Assembly: GCA_021795235.1 (NCBI GenBank)
Contig: JAJYPP010000036.1
Span: 1 to 34,489, forward strand
Length of the DNA: 34,489 nucleotides
Reading direction: 5' to 3'
Origin: a bacterium
Lineage (GTDB): Bacteria > Chloroflexota > Dormibacteria > Aeolococcales > Bog-877
The position numbers were made by a program, and so were the translations under genes. Shown piece by piece: positions 7,965 through 14,664 of the stretch. The notes below the pieces were generated by a model. That model saw only the letters and a program-made list of their open reading frames with translations, was not told where the DNA came from and made no database searches. Each line of letters begins with the position of its first letter. Position 1 is the first letter of the stretch.

Positions 7965-8317
7965 TCCTCGACGCGGGCGCCTTGATCGCAGTCGACCGAG
8001 CCGATCGGCGCGTGATCCGGCTGTTGGAGCTTGCCCAGGAGATCCACGTGCCGGCTGGTGCGCTGGCTCAAGCGTGGCGAAACCCAGCCCGGCAGGTCCG
8101 CCTCGTGCGCGTCTTGTCCTCAGAGGGTGTAGTGATCCACCCGCTTGACGCTGCCTGTGCTCGCGCCGCGGGACAGCTGTGCGCCGCAACCGCCACAACC
8201 GACGTCGTCGACGCGTCGGTTGTGCTCGTGGCCCGTGTCGTCGACGGGGTGACCGTCACCAGCGATTCCGATGACCTGCGGCGCCTTGATCGAGGCATCG
8301 ATCTGGTCCGCTGCTGA
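7937..8317 (+). CDS. vapC: VapC-type PIN-domain ribonuclease toxin
   Basis: This 126-residue PIN-domain protein should act as a metal-dependent RNase toxin. The acidic pocket is visible as VVLDAGALIAVD (Asp12), DVVDASVVLVA (Asp92) and VTSDSDDLRRLD (Asp110 and following). The acidic residue usually found in the second motif is replaced: the segment reads VPAGALAQAWR with Gln45. I recall the same AQAWR form from a group of actinobacterial relatives, so it may be a subfamily trait rather than decay. The GTG start at 7937 lies within vapB, giving tight translational coupling. No frameshift or stop interrupts it, so the pair looks intact inside an otherwise decaying island, where it may act as an addiction module. 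Confidence 0.83.
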   Translation: MGAKRPRPVVLDAGALIAVDRADRRVIRLLELAQEIHVPAGALAQAWRNPARQVRLVRVLSSEGVVIHPLDAACARAAGQLCAATATTDVVDASVVLVARVVDGVTVTSDSDDLRRLDRGIDLVRC

Positions 8318-8431
8318 ACTTGGGATGCTGGCAAGGAACGTGGCACCAAGCGACAAGTGGCGCTGTCGAACGCTGGAAGTTAGGCGAAGGCCGAGGGGCT
8401 CTGAGGATGGGCCGTGGAGAGACGACGGTCG

Positions 8432-8464
8432 ATGTGACAGGGAATACAATATTCTCTGTCACAT
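8432..8464. repeat. 14-bp inverted repeat around a 5-bp spacer (TGTGACAG palindrome)
   Basis: ATGTGACAGGGAAT (8432-8445) faces ATTCTCTGTCACAT (8451-8464) across ACAAT. Thirteen of 14 positions pair. The size, two near-identical arms around a short AT-rich centre, fits a tyrosine-recombinase core site or a dimeric repressor operator. It lies about 117 bases upstream of the recombinase remnant. Confidence 0.85.
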
Positions 8465-8551
8465 GCCGGTTGTTCGTCTCGACGGCCTGTGGCCGCTGGC
8501 CTGCGGTATCACTCTCCACGGCCACCCCCAGACTACCGTCGGCGACAACGC

Positions 8552-8565
8552 ATTCTCTGTCACAT
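8552..8565 (+). repeat. Third copy of the half-site ATTCTCTGTCACAT
   Basis: This is an exact copy of the right arm at 8451-8464, in the same orientation and 101 bases downstream. It ends 16 bases before the ATG of the recombinase remnant, so it could be an operator half-site or arm-type site for that gene. Confidence 0.8.
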
Positions 8566-8580
8566 CGCCGTGAGGGTCAG

Positions 8581-8758
8581 ATGGGAGGGCAACTCGTAGC
8601 GCTCCGACACAAGACCGTCGCCGGGGCGGCCGAGGCTTTTCTGGCCCGCAACATGCCGATCACGACCCGGCGTTCCTATGCCCAGACAATGAGCCGCCCT
8701 GGTCGCCGCGCCCGGCGACCTGCCACTGTCAGCCCTCGACGATAGCGTATCCATCGAG
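8581..8758 (+). pseudogene. N-terminal fragment of a tyrosine recombinase/integrase, frameshifted
   Basis: From ATG 8581 the frame reads KTVAGAAEAFLARNMPITT then RRSYAQTMSR, typical of the SAM-like core-binding N-terminus of XerC-type recombinases. At the CCC run 8697-8699 one extra base shifts the frame. Reading on in the next frame restores the family sequence LVAAPGDLPLSALDD, after which similarity ends near 8745. The catalytic domain (R-H-R-Y) is absent from the window. It is therefore a truncated, frameshifted relic. The palindrome and half-site upstream are probably its own control or recombination sites. Identification rests on recalled family patterns. Confidence 0.68.
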
Positions 8759-8828
8759 TTAAATATAACAGCTACTCTAAACGTTAATCAGCACTTCCGC
8801 AGCTGCTACCAACCTCCCCAAGGTCCAA

Positions 8829-8990
8829 GTGAGCGTCATGTCGAGGGAGAACCGGCCTCCGAGCTCGAAGCACTTGGGCATCACCGCGAAGCCCAGGCGG
8901 GTGGGACCGGTCTTGTTGCTGACCAGGGGCCAGTTGTCCTCTCCACGGGCGTCCAGCAGTCGATCAGCTCCTTCTGGCTCAACGCTTGTC
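8829..8990 (-). pseudogene. N-terminal fragment of a Tn3-type transposase (DUF4158-like), frameshifted
   Basis: On the minus strand, from about 8982, one frame reads LSQKELIDCWTPVE. After an apparent two-base insertion near 8941-8946 the next frame reads DNWPLVSNKTGPTRLGFA followed by VMPKCFELGGRF. Together these match the N-terminal domain of a Tn3-family transposase group (xxLIxxWTLVExDWxLVxNKTGATRLGFA then LLKFFELEGRFP). Similarity stops near 8835. The rest of the ~1000-residue transposase is missing, so this is a relic. It may belong to the same element as the bracketing inverted repeats, since it begins about 100 bases inside the right arm and points inward. Confidence 0.65.
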
Positions 8991-9088
8991 GCACCAGCTA
9001 CCTCCTTCCGCTCCGCTGCAGTCCTCTGGACCCTCCCTGGGGCTTGACGGTAGGTCATCGGTCCCCGGCCCGTCCTGGCCATCGGCCG

Positions 9089-9120
9089 CTGCTTTGCCCC
9101 TGGGGACAGCTTCGGGAGGA
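9089..9120 (-). repeat. Right arm of the 32-bp inverted repeat
   Basis: This is the exact reverse complement of 4885-4916, with the match extending to 9127 after one mismatch at 9121. It lies just upstream of the candidate ylxM-ffh promoter. Confidence 0.9.
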
Positions 9121-9149
9121 TTGGGCCAAGCCCGGCAGCCACTTCCGGT

Positions 9150-9178
9150 TTGCGAAGTCAGACGCCTCTCGCTAAGCT
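9150..9178 (+). promoter_or_regulatory. Candidate promoter for ylxM-ffh and downstream genes
   Basis: TTGCGA (9150-9155) and TAAGCT (9173-9178) are spaced by 17 bases. The match to consensus is modest. Since the island separates ylxM-ffh from ftsY, some promoter is needed here, which adds indirect support. Confidence 0.35.
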
Positions 9179-9187
9179 GTAAAGGCT

Positions 9188-9520
9188 TTGCCCTTGACAT
9201 CCCCCGGGCTCACCGAGGTGCGGATCCACCGACAGCAGCTGCTGGACATCTACGGCGGGCTCCTGACGGAGCGCCAGCGGGAGGCGCTACGCCTGCAGCT
9301 GGAGGAGGACTGGTCGATCAGCGAACTGGCGACCGCGATGGGGGCTTCGCGCGCCGCCGCTCACGACCTGGTCCGGCGCGGGTTGCAACGGATGGAGGAG
9401 ATGGAGGCTCAGATCGGCACTTGTCGGCGGCTGGCGGCCGCCGAGCGGCGTCAGGCGGAGCTGGAGAGCCACGTCCGGCGGCTGCAGGTGGAGTTGGCCA
9501 GGGCCGGGGCCGGAGCCTGA
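9188..9520 (+). CDS. ylxM: YlxM/p13-like helix-turn-helix protein of the SRP operon
   Basis: The core QQLLDIYGGLLTERQREALRLQLEEDWSISELATAMGASRAAAHDLVRRGLQRMEEME has the sigma-region-4-like helix-turn-helix of the YlxM family (UPF0122), encoded immediately before ffh in many Gram-positive-type genomes and thought to affect SRP components. Its length of 100-110 residues is normal. The C-terminal third is an extra Arg/Glu-rich helix that looks like a coiled coil. The start is uncertain: TTG 9188 gives 110 residues, while GTG 9218 gives 100 residues beginning MRIHRQQLLDIY, which fits family proteins better; neither has a strong Shine-Dalgarno. Its stop overlaps the ffh ATG (TGATG). Confidence 0.8.
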   Translation: MPLTSPGLTEVRIHRQQLLDIYGGLLTERQREALRLQLEEDWSISELATAMGASRAAAHDLVRRGLQRMEEMEAQIGTCRRLAAAERRQAELESHVRRLQVELARAGAGA

Positions 9521-10887
9521 TGTTCGACACCCTGACCGACCGCCTGGGCCTGGCGTTCAAGCGGTTCACGGGCAAGGGGCGGCTGACTCCAGACGATGTC
9601 GAGGCCGGCCTTCGCGAGGTCCGGCTGGCTCTGCTGGAAGCCGACGTGAACTACAAGGTGGCGCGCGAGTTCACCGACCGGGTGCGGGCCCGGGCGGTGG
9701 GCAGCGACGTGCTGGAGAGCCTGACGCCGGGCCAGCAGGTGATCAAGATCGTGTTCGAGGAACTGGTGGCGCTGCTGGGTGGCGAGGACGCCGGGATCTC
9801 CTACAGCCCCGATCCACCGACCGTGCTCCTCCTGCTGGGCCTGCAGGGCTCCGGCAAGACCACCACCGCGGTCAAGCTGGCGCTCTTGGTCCGGCGCGCC
9901 GATCACCGGCCCGCCCTGGTCGCTGCCGACCTTCGGCGCGCGGCGGCGGTCGAACAGCTGCAGACCTTGGCCGCCGAGCATCAGCTGCAGGTGATGGTCG
10001 CGGACCCGGCCCAAGGGTTGGCCCGGGGTGTGGAGGTGGCGGTGGCGGGGGCCAGACGCCAGGGCGCGGATGTGGTGATAGTCGACACCGCCGGCCGGCA
10101 GCATCTCGACCAGGACCTCATGGAGGAGTTGGCCCAGATCCGGGGGCGGATCAGGGTCACCCATTCGCTGCTGGTGGTGGACGCCATGACCGGTCAGGAA
10201 GCGGTCAGGGTGGCTGGGGGCTTCAGCGAGCGGGTCGGGGTCGACGGGGTGGTGTTGACCAAGCTCGACGGCGACGCTCGGGGCGGCGCCGCTCTTTCCA
10301 TGCGTGCGGCCATCGGCCTCCAGGTCTGGTACTGCGGAGTGGGGGAGCGCCCCCGGGATCTGGAGCCATTCCATCCCGAGCGCATGGCGAGGCGGATTCT
10401 GGGGATGGGCGACGTCCTAACCCTGATCGAGCGCACCCGTGACGAGTTCACCGCTGAGGAGGCGATCACTGCCCAGGAGCGGATGCGGCAGGGGCGCCTG
10501 ACCCTCGACGACTTCGTGAGCCAGCTGCGCCAGATTCGGAAGCTGGGGCCCTTGGAGTCGGTGATGGGGATGATCCCCGGCGGTCGCGAACTCATGAAGC
10601 AGACTGGAGCGGCGGTGCCGGATGAGGCTCAGCTGCGCAAGCTGGAGGCCATCGTCCTGTCCATGACCCCCGAGGAGCGGCGCCGGCCAGAGCTGGTCGA
10701 CAGCTCGAGGCGCCGCCGCATCGCTTCCGGCAGCGGCACCTCGCCGGTGGACGTCTCCCGGCTGATCAAGAGCTTCGCGCAGATGCAGACGGTCATGAAG
10801 ACCCTGACCGGCCAGGGAGGCCGCAGGCGGATTGCCCAGGAGCTCCTCAGGGGGCAGGGCGGCGGGATGCCGCTTCTCAAGGGATGA
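9520..10887 (+). CDS. ffh: Signal recognition particle protein Ffh (SRP54)
   Basis: Ffh is the SRP GTPase that binds signal sequences and 4.5S RNA and docks with FtsY. At 455 residues it has family length. The N domain begins MFDTLTDRLGLAFKRFTGKG. The G domain has the P-loop GLQGSGKTTTAVKLA (about residue 107), DLRRAAAVEQL, DTAGRQHLDQDLMEEL and TKLDGDARGGAALS. The Met-rich M domain includes VMGMIPGG, EAIVLSMTPEERRRPELV and RIASGSGTSPVDVSRLIKSF, the RNA-binding loop. The ATG overlaps the ylxM stop. Longer in-frame starts upstream, back to 8986, run through the island edge and ylxM and are not used. The gene sits 50 bases before rpsP. Confidence 0.97.
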   Translation: MFDTLTDRLGLAFKRFTGKGRLTPDDVEAGLREVRLALLEADVNYKVAREFTDRVRARAVGSDVLESLTPGQQVIKIVFEELVALLGGEDAGISYSPDPPTVLLLLGLQGSGKTTTAVKLALLVRRADHRPALVAADLRRAAAVEQLQTLAAEHQLQVMVADPAQGLARGVEVAVAGARRQGADVVIVDTAGRQHLDQDLMEELAQIRGRIRVTHSLLVVDAMTGQEAVRVAGGFSERVGVDGVVLTKLDGDARGGAALSMRAAIGLQVWYCGVGERPRDLEPFHPERMARRILGMGDVLTLIERTRDEFTAEEAITAQERMRQGRLTLDDFVSQLRQIRKLGPLESVMGMIPGGRELMKQTGAAVPDEAQLRKLEAIVLSMTPEERRRPELVDSSRRRRIASGSGTSPVDVSRLIKSFAQMQTVMKTLTGQGGRRRIAQELLRGQGGGMPLLKG

Positions 10888-10937
10888 AACGGGAGGGGGC
10901 CGGCCTCCTCCTGACAGGCGAGTAAGGAGACACACCA

Positions 10938-11444
10938 GTGGCAGTGAAGATCAGGCTGAAGCGGATGGGCGCCAAGAAGCGTCCCTTCTATCGGATCGTG
11001 GTGGCGGACGCGCGCTCCCCTCGGGATGGCCGCTTCATCGAGTCGGTGGGCTACTACGACCCTCTGCGCGACCCCAAGGTGGTGAAGCTGGAGGAGGAGA
11101 GGATCCGGCACTGGATGGCGACCGGGGCCAAACCATCGGACGCGGTGAGGGAGCTCCTGGAGCGGGCCGGGATGCTCCCCGCCACCCCTCGCCCGGTGCG
11201 CGCCGCCAAGCCGGGGGCCGTGGCCGCTGCGCCGGTGCCCCCCGCGGCCACCAACAAGGAGCCGGCCCCAAGCCAGGTCGAGGACGCTCAGGAGACGCCG
11301 GCGGTGGTGGAGGAGCCCGCGGCGAGCTCGCCCGAGGCGGTCGCGGAGGTGGCGGACTCTGCTCCGGAGACGGCTCCGAGTGAGGAGGCGGAGCCGGCGG
11401 GGTCGGCGGATACCCTCGATGCCGAAGCCCCCGACGAGGCTTGA
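10938..11444 (+). CDS. rpsP: Small ribosomal subunit protein bS16 with an acidic tail
   Basis: bS16 is an early-assembling 30S protein. Residues 1-80 are the S16 domain ([24 protein letters not shown] with [13 protein letters not shown]). The protein then continues for about 85 residues of Ala/Pro/Glu-rich sequence ending in a strongly acidic stretch. Most S16 proteins are only 80-100 residues, so the tail is an add-on, probably disordered. The start is GTG 10938 behind AAGGAGA. Order ffh-rpsP-khpA-rimM-trmD-rplS is the standard arrangement. A frame error fusing non-coding DNA is unlikely because the tail keeps the local codon bias and ends three bases before khpA. Confidence 0.96.
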   Translation: MAVKIRLKRMGAKKRPFYRIVVADARSPRDGRFIESVGYYDPLRDPKVVKLEEERIRHWMATGAKPSDAVRELLERAGMLPATPRPVRAAKPGAVAAAPVPPAATNKEPAPSQVEDAQETPAVVEEPAASSPEAVAEVADSAPETAPSEEAEPAGSADTLDAEAPDEA

Positions 11445-11447
11445 GCG

Positions 11448-11687
11448 ATGCCTGACTACGCCGAGCTCGTCAGCTACATGGTCAAGCAGATGGTGAGTGA
11501 GCCGGATCAGGTCCGGGTGGAGTCCGAGCAGGAGGGCCACCGGGCGGTCGTCAGGGTGGAGACCGCCAGCGCGGATCTGGGCAAGGTGATCGGCAGGAAC
11601 GGGAGGCATATCGAGGCGATCCGGATGGTGGTCAGAGCGGCCTCCCTGCGCAACCGGGACCGGGTGCAGGTGGAGGTTCGCGATTGA
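11448..11687 (+). CDS. khpA: KH-domain RNA-binding protein KhpA
   Basis: This 79-residue single KH-domain protein of the KhpA/YlqC family binds RNA and is linked to cell elongation and division in Gram-positive bacteria, usually with KhpB. The KH core is VIGRNGRHIEAIRMVVRAASLR, in which GRNG is the GxxG loop that contacts RNA. The N-terminus (DYAELVSYMVKQMVSEPDQVRV) is typical. It starts three bases after the rpsP stop and its last codons overlap the rimM start (TTGA), so the four genes rpsP-khpA-rimM-trmD are translationally linked. Confidence 0.94.
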   Translation: MPDYAELVSYMVKQMVSEPDQVRVESEQEGHRAVVRVETASADLGKVIGRNGRHIEAIRMVVRAASLRNRDRVQVEVRD

Positions 11688-12199
11688 TCGCGACCGAGGA
11701 GCCCATCCGGGTGGCTCGGGTGATCAAGCCCCACGGCCTGGACGGCGGCGTGGTCGTGGAGATGCTGGGTGGATCTCCCGAGCGTCTGGCACCGGGGAGC
11801 AGGGTCAGGCTGGACGGCGTGGATCGCACGGTCGAGGAGGCGCACGCGGCGGGGCGAGGCGTGCTCTGCCGTCTCTCCGGGGTCAGCGACCTGAACGCCG
11901 CCACCGCCATCTGCGGCAAGTACCTGGAGGTGGACCCGACCGACCTGCGTCCGCTCCCAGAGGGGGAGCACTTCGACTTCCAGCTTGTAGGGCTCCGGGT
12001 ACTCGACGGCTCGGGCCGCACGGTCGGCGAGCTGGTGGAGGTGGAGCCCTATCCGGCCCACGACGTGTACCTGCTGCGCCTGGGGAGTCGGGAGCTCAGG
12101 GTGCCCGCGGTACGGGCTGCGATCACCGACATCGACCTCCGGGCCGGGACCATGACCGTCGCCGACCCTTACCTGGAGGAGTGGGTGGATGCGGTTTGA
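11684..12199 (+). CDS. rimM: Ribosome maturation factor RimM
   Basis: RimM helps 16S rRNA processing and 30S head assembly by binding bS19. At 171 residues it has normal size. The N-terminal beta-barrel contains RVARVIKPHGLDGGVVVEML (canonical G-x-I-xxxHGIRGEVKV pattern), and the C-terminal PRC-barrel-like domain contains FQLVGLRVLDGSGRTVGELVEVEPYPAHDVYLL and ends VPAVRAAITDIDLRAGTMTV. The TTG start at 11684 overlaps the khpA stop. The last 11 bases overlap trmD. Confidence 0.95.
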   Translation: MIATEEPIRVARVIKPHGLDGGVVVEMLGGSPERLAPGSRVRLDGVDRTVEEAHAAGRGVLCRLSGVSDLNAATAICGKYLEVDPTDLRPLPEGEHFDFQLVGLRVLDGSGRTVGELVEVEPYPAHDVYLLRLGSRELRVPAVRAAITDIDLRAGTMTVADPYLEEWVDAV

Positions 12200-12950
12200 C
12201 GTGGTCACCCTCTTTCCGGAGGCTTTTCCCGGACCAGCGGGGATGGGGGTGGTCGGTCGGGCCCTGCAGTCCGGCCTGATCAAGATCGAGACCCACGATC
12301 TGCGCAGGTGGGGGCTGGGGTCCCGGCGTCAGGTCGACGACATCCCCTTCGGGGGCGGTCCGGGGATGGTGCTGCGTCCCGAGCCCCTGTTCGCCGCCGT
12401 GCGGGAGGTCGCCGCTCTCCCCGGGCTGGAGCCCCCCCATTCAGTTCTGCTGTCGGCGCCGGGGAGGCGCCTCGACGCCGCCACCGCCGCTGAGTTGGCG
12501 CGCTACCCACGCCTGCTCCTGGTGTGCGGCCGCTACGAGGGCGTCGACGAGCGGGTCCGCATCGGGCTCGGCCTCGACGAAATCTCCATCGGTGACTTCG
12601 TCATCAGCGGAGGCGAGCTGGCGGCCCTGGTCCTGATCGACGCGGTGGCTCGTCAGCTCCCCGGGACCCTCGGCGACCCGACCTCGGTCGTAGACGAGAG
12701 CTTTGCGGATGGTCTGGTCGAGTATCCTCACTACACTCGGCCGGCGGTCTTCGAGAATCTGGAAGTGCCCGCCGTGCTGAGGAGTGGCGATCATGCGAAG
12801 ATCGCAGCTTGGAGATCGGAAGCGGCGCGAGAACGCGCGTCCCGTCTTCGTCCCGACCTGCTGGCCCTCGACAGGGGACGGCGCGACCCGCTCGATGATA
12901 CCCAGCGACAACCGGACCCCGCAGCAGGCGGTCCCGGCACAGGAGGCTAG
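12189..12950 (+). CDS. trmD: tRNA (guanine-N1)-methyltransferase TrmD
   Basis: TrmD uses S-adenosylmethionine to methylate G37 of tRNAs that read CNN codons, preventing +1 frameshifting. The 253-residue product begins [13 protein letters not shown]. It contains [19 protein letters not shown], the trefoil-knot SAM site [14 protein letters not shown] with [19 protein letters not shown], and the substrate region [15 protein letters not shown]. The final ~25 residues ([18 protein letters not shown]) are low complexity beyond the family core. It overlaps rimM and ends two bases before the rplS ATG. Confidence 0.96.
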   Translation: MRFDVVTLFPEAFPGPAGMGVVGRALQSGLIKIETHDLRRWGLGSRRQVDDIPFGGGPGMVLRPEPLFAAVREVAALPGLEPPHSVLLSAPGRRLDAATAAELARYPRLLLVCGRYEGVDERVRIGLGLDEISIGDFVISGGELAALVLIDAVARQLPGTLGDPTSVVDESFADGLVEYPHYTRPAVFENLEVPAVLRSGDHAKIAAWRSEAARERASRLRPDLLALDRGRRDPLDDTQRQPDPAAGGPGTGG

Positions 12951-12952
12951 CC

Positions 12953-13411
12953 ATGAACATAATTGATCTCCTCGAAGAGGAGCAACTTCGGCAGGACGTG
13001 CCCGAGCTTCGGCCCGGAGACACGGTCAAGGTGCACGCCAAGGTTGTCGAGGGAACTCGGGAGCGGATCCAGGTCTTCGAGGGAGTTGTGATCGCCCTGC
13101 ACAGCGGCGGGGTGCGCGAGTCCATCACCGTGCGGCGCACAGCCCACGGCGTCGGAGTGGAGCGCACCTTTCTCATCCACTCGCCGCGGCTTGCTCAGAT
13201 CGAGGTGGTGCGTCACGGTCGCGTGAGGCGGGCCAAGCTCTACTACCTGCGCGGCAAGGTCGGCAAGCGTGCCAAGATCCGCGAGCGCCGGGAGGTGGCC
13301 CCCAAGCCCGTGGCTGCCAAGGTGCCAGAAGCGGAGATCGCAGAGGCGCCAGCCGAGACGGCGCCGGCGCCCAAGCGCCGATCGCTGCGCGTGCGTGCCA
13401 AGGCGGACTGA
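12953..13411 (+). CDS. rplS: Large ribosomal subunit protein bL19 with a basic tail
   Basis: bL19 lies at the 30S-50S interface. Residues 1-110 are the L19 domain ([70 protein letters not shown]). About 40 extra residues follow: an Ala/Pro/Glu linker and a basic end ([13 protein letters not shown]). A strong Shine-Dalgarno (AGGAGG) precedes ATG 12953. This is the last gene of the smc-to-rplS string. Confidence 0.96.
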   Translation: MNIIDLLEEEQLRQDVPELRPGDTVKVHAKVVEGTRERIQVFEGVVIALHSGGVRESITVRRTAHGVGVERTFLIHSPRLAQIEVVRHGRVRRAKLYYLRGKVGKRAKIRERREVAPKPVAAKVPEAEIAEAPAETAPAPKRRSLRVRAKAD

Positions 13412-13476
13412 GAACTCGTGAGTCCAATTCGACGCGCGGGCGCGAACGACAGTCCGCCAAGCCATAAACTGAGCGC

Positions 13477-14619
13477 ATGCCCGAGCAGCGTATGAGCAGG
13501 GTGCTGGTGGTATCCCGGCAGGGTGCGCGGTCGGGATCCCTGAAGCTGGCCCTGGAGGGCCGTGGCCTTGCGATGGCCGTATTCGAGACCAGCGCTCAGG
13601 CCATGGGGGGGCTGGAACAGACGCCCGGGGACGCGGTTCTGGTCGAGGTGCGGGGGGATGATGCCGAGCTGGTGCCACTGATCCGGCAGGTTCGATCCAG
13701 CATCGGGCACGCCGCCATCCCGATCGTGCTGGTGGCAGCTGATCACGGTTCGCCCCTGGTGGCCGCCGCCATGGATGCCGGAGCCAGCGAGCGCATACTT
13801 CCCACCCTCCCGGCGGACGAGGTGGCCGGGCTGGTGGATGCCAGGATCCAGGAGGCGGCCTCTCCGGCGCGCCCGAGCAAGGGTTCCGGTGAGCTCTGGG
13901 TCGTGTGTGGACCCCGTGGAGGCGTGGGGCGGACCATGCTGGCCAGCAACCTGGCGGCATTGGCGGCGGCGCGCTACCGGGTGGCCCTGGTCGACAACGT
14001 CCCTCGATTTGGCACCGCGCTGCTGGCCTTCAACCTGCCCCCGCAGACACCGACCTGGGTGGAGCTCGCCGCGGTCGGGCCCGACGAGGAGATCTTCGAC
14101 CGCCTGCCCCGCCACCCCAGCGGGGTGTCGGTGCTGCCGGCGCCGTCGCGCCCGGAGTTGGCCGACTCGGTATCCCCGGCGGCGGTCAACGCGATGATCA
14201 TGCGGCTCACCCATTCGGCAGAGCTGGTCGTGGTGGATCAAGGGGGACGGCTGGATAACGGGGGCATCGACATGCTGGAGACAGCCGACCACATGGTGGT
14301 GGTGGGCACCCCGGACAATCCGGGGGTCTACTCGGTGCTGGCCTGGCTGCGGACCTGTGACCAGCTGCGCATCCCTCGCAGCAACATCTCGGTGATCCTG
14401 AACAGCCCGCTCCCATACCACCAGGTCGACGCTGACCGGGCGGCCAGGGTGCTGGAGCAGGAGGTGCTCGCCGTCCCCCACGTCGGCATCGATGGGGTCC
14501 GCTCGATGAGCGCCGGCGAGCCCCTGGCCTGGCGGCACCCGGGCCATCGCTGGGTCAAGTCCCTAAAGGGCACGATGGCCGAGATCTCTCCCAAGCTGGC
14601 CACCAAGCTCAAGCACTGA
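13477..14619 (+). CDS. CpaE/TadZ-like protein: pseudo-receiver plus degenerate ParA/MinD ATPase
   Basis: Residues ~7-125 resemble a response-regulator receiver (VLVVSRQGARSGSLKLAL; AVLVEVRGDD; IPIVLVAADHG), but the phospho-acceptor position reads Glu in VLVEVRG and the conserved lysine near ERILPTLP is missing. Residues ~145-375 are a MinD/ParA-type domain: GPRGGVGRTMLASNLA in place of KGGVGKTT, ALVDNVPRFGTALLAF for switch I, and VVVDQGGRLDNGG for Walker B. Both family lysines of the P-loop are arginine, so ATP hydrolysis is doubtful. This architecture is that of CpaE/TadZ, which position Tad pilus machines at the pole. No other tad gene is nearby, so the role is open. ATG 13477 lies seven bases after TAAACT, suggesting a leaderless mRNA; ATG 13492 is an alternative start. 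Confidence 0.8.
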   Translation: MPEQRMSRVLVVSRQGARSGSLKLALEGRGLAMAVFETSAQAMGGLEQTPGDAVLVEVRGDDAELVPLIRQVRSSIGHAAIPIVLVAADHGSPLVAAAMDAGASERILPTLPADEVAGLVDARIQEAASPARPSKGSGELWVVCGPRGGVGRTMLASNLAALAAARYRVALVDNVPRFGTALLAFNLPPQTPTWVELAAVGPDEEIFDRLPRHPSGVSVLPAPSRPELADSVSPAAVNAMIMRLTHSAELVVVDQGGRLDNGGIDMLETADHMVVVGTPDNPGVYSVLAWLRTCDQLRIPRSNISVILNSPLPYHQVDADRAARVLEQEVLAVPHVGIDGVRSMSAGEPLAWRHPGHRWVKSLKGTMAEISPKLATKLKH

Positions 14620-14664
14620 CCGCGGCGGGAGCGCCTTGATGGGTCTGCCCGGGGTCGCTGATGG

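Larger units (their letters stand above)
4885..9127. mobile_element. Accessory island between ftsY and ylxM-ffh
   Basis: The interval interrupts an otherwise tight smc-ftsY-ylxM-ffh string. It has low coding density and contains fragments of three unrelated mobile-element enzymes: an IS607 serine recombinase, a tyrosine recombinase and a Tn3-type transposase. It also holds an intact tnpB, a VapBC pair and AT-rich pockets unusual for this chromosome. A 32-bp inverted repeat marks both edges. The limits given are those of the repeat. I see no clear target-site duplication, and the order of insertions cannot be read from the sequence. Confidence 0.7.

Noticed and set aside
9194-9199. TTGACA inside the start of ylxM as a promoter -35
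   Set aside because: No -10-like hexamer lies 16-18 bases downstream, and it is within the possible coding start.
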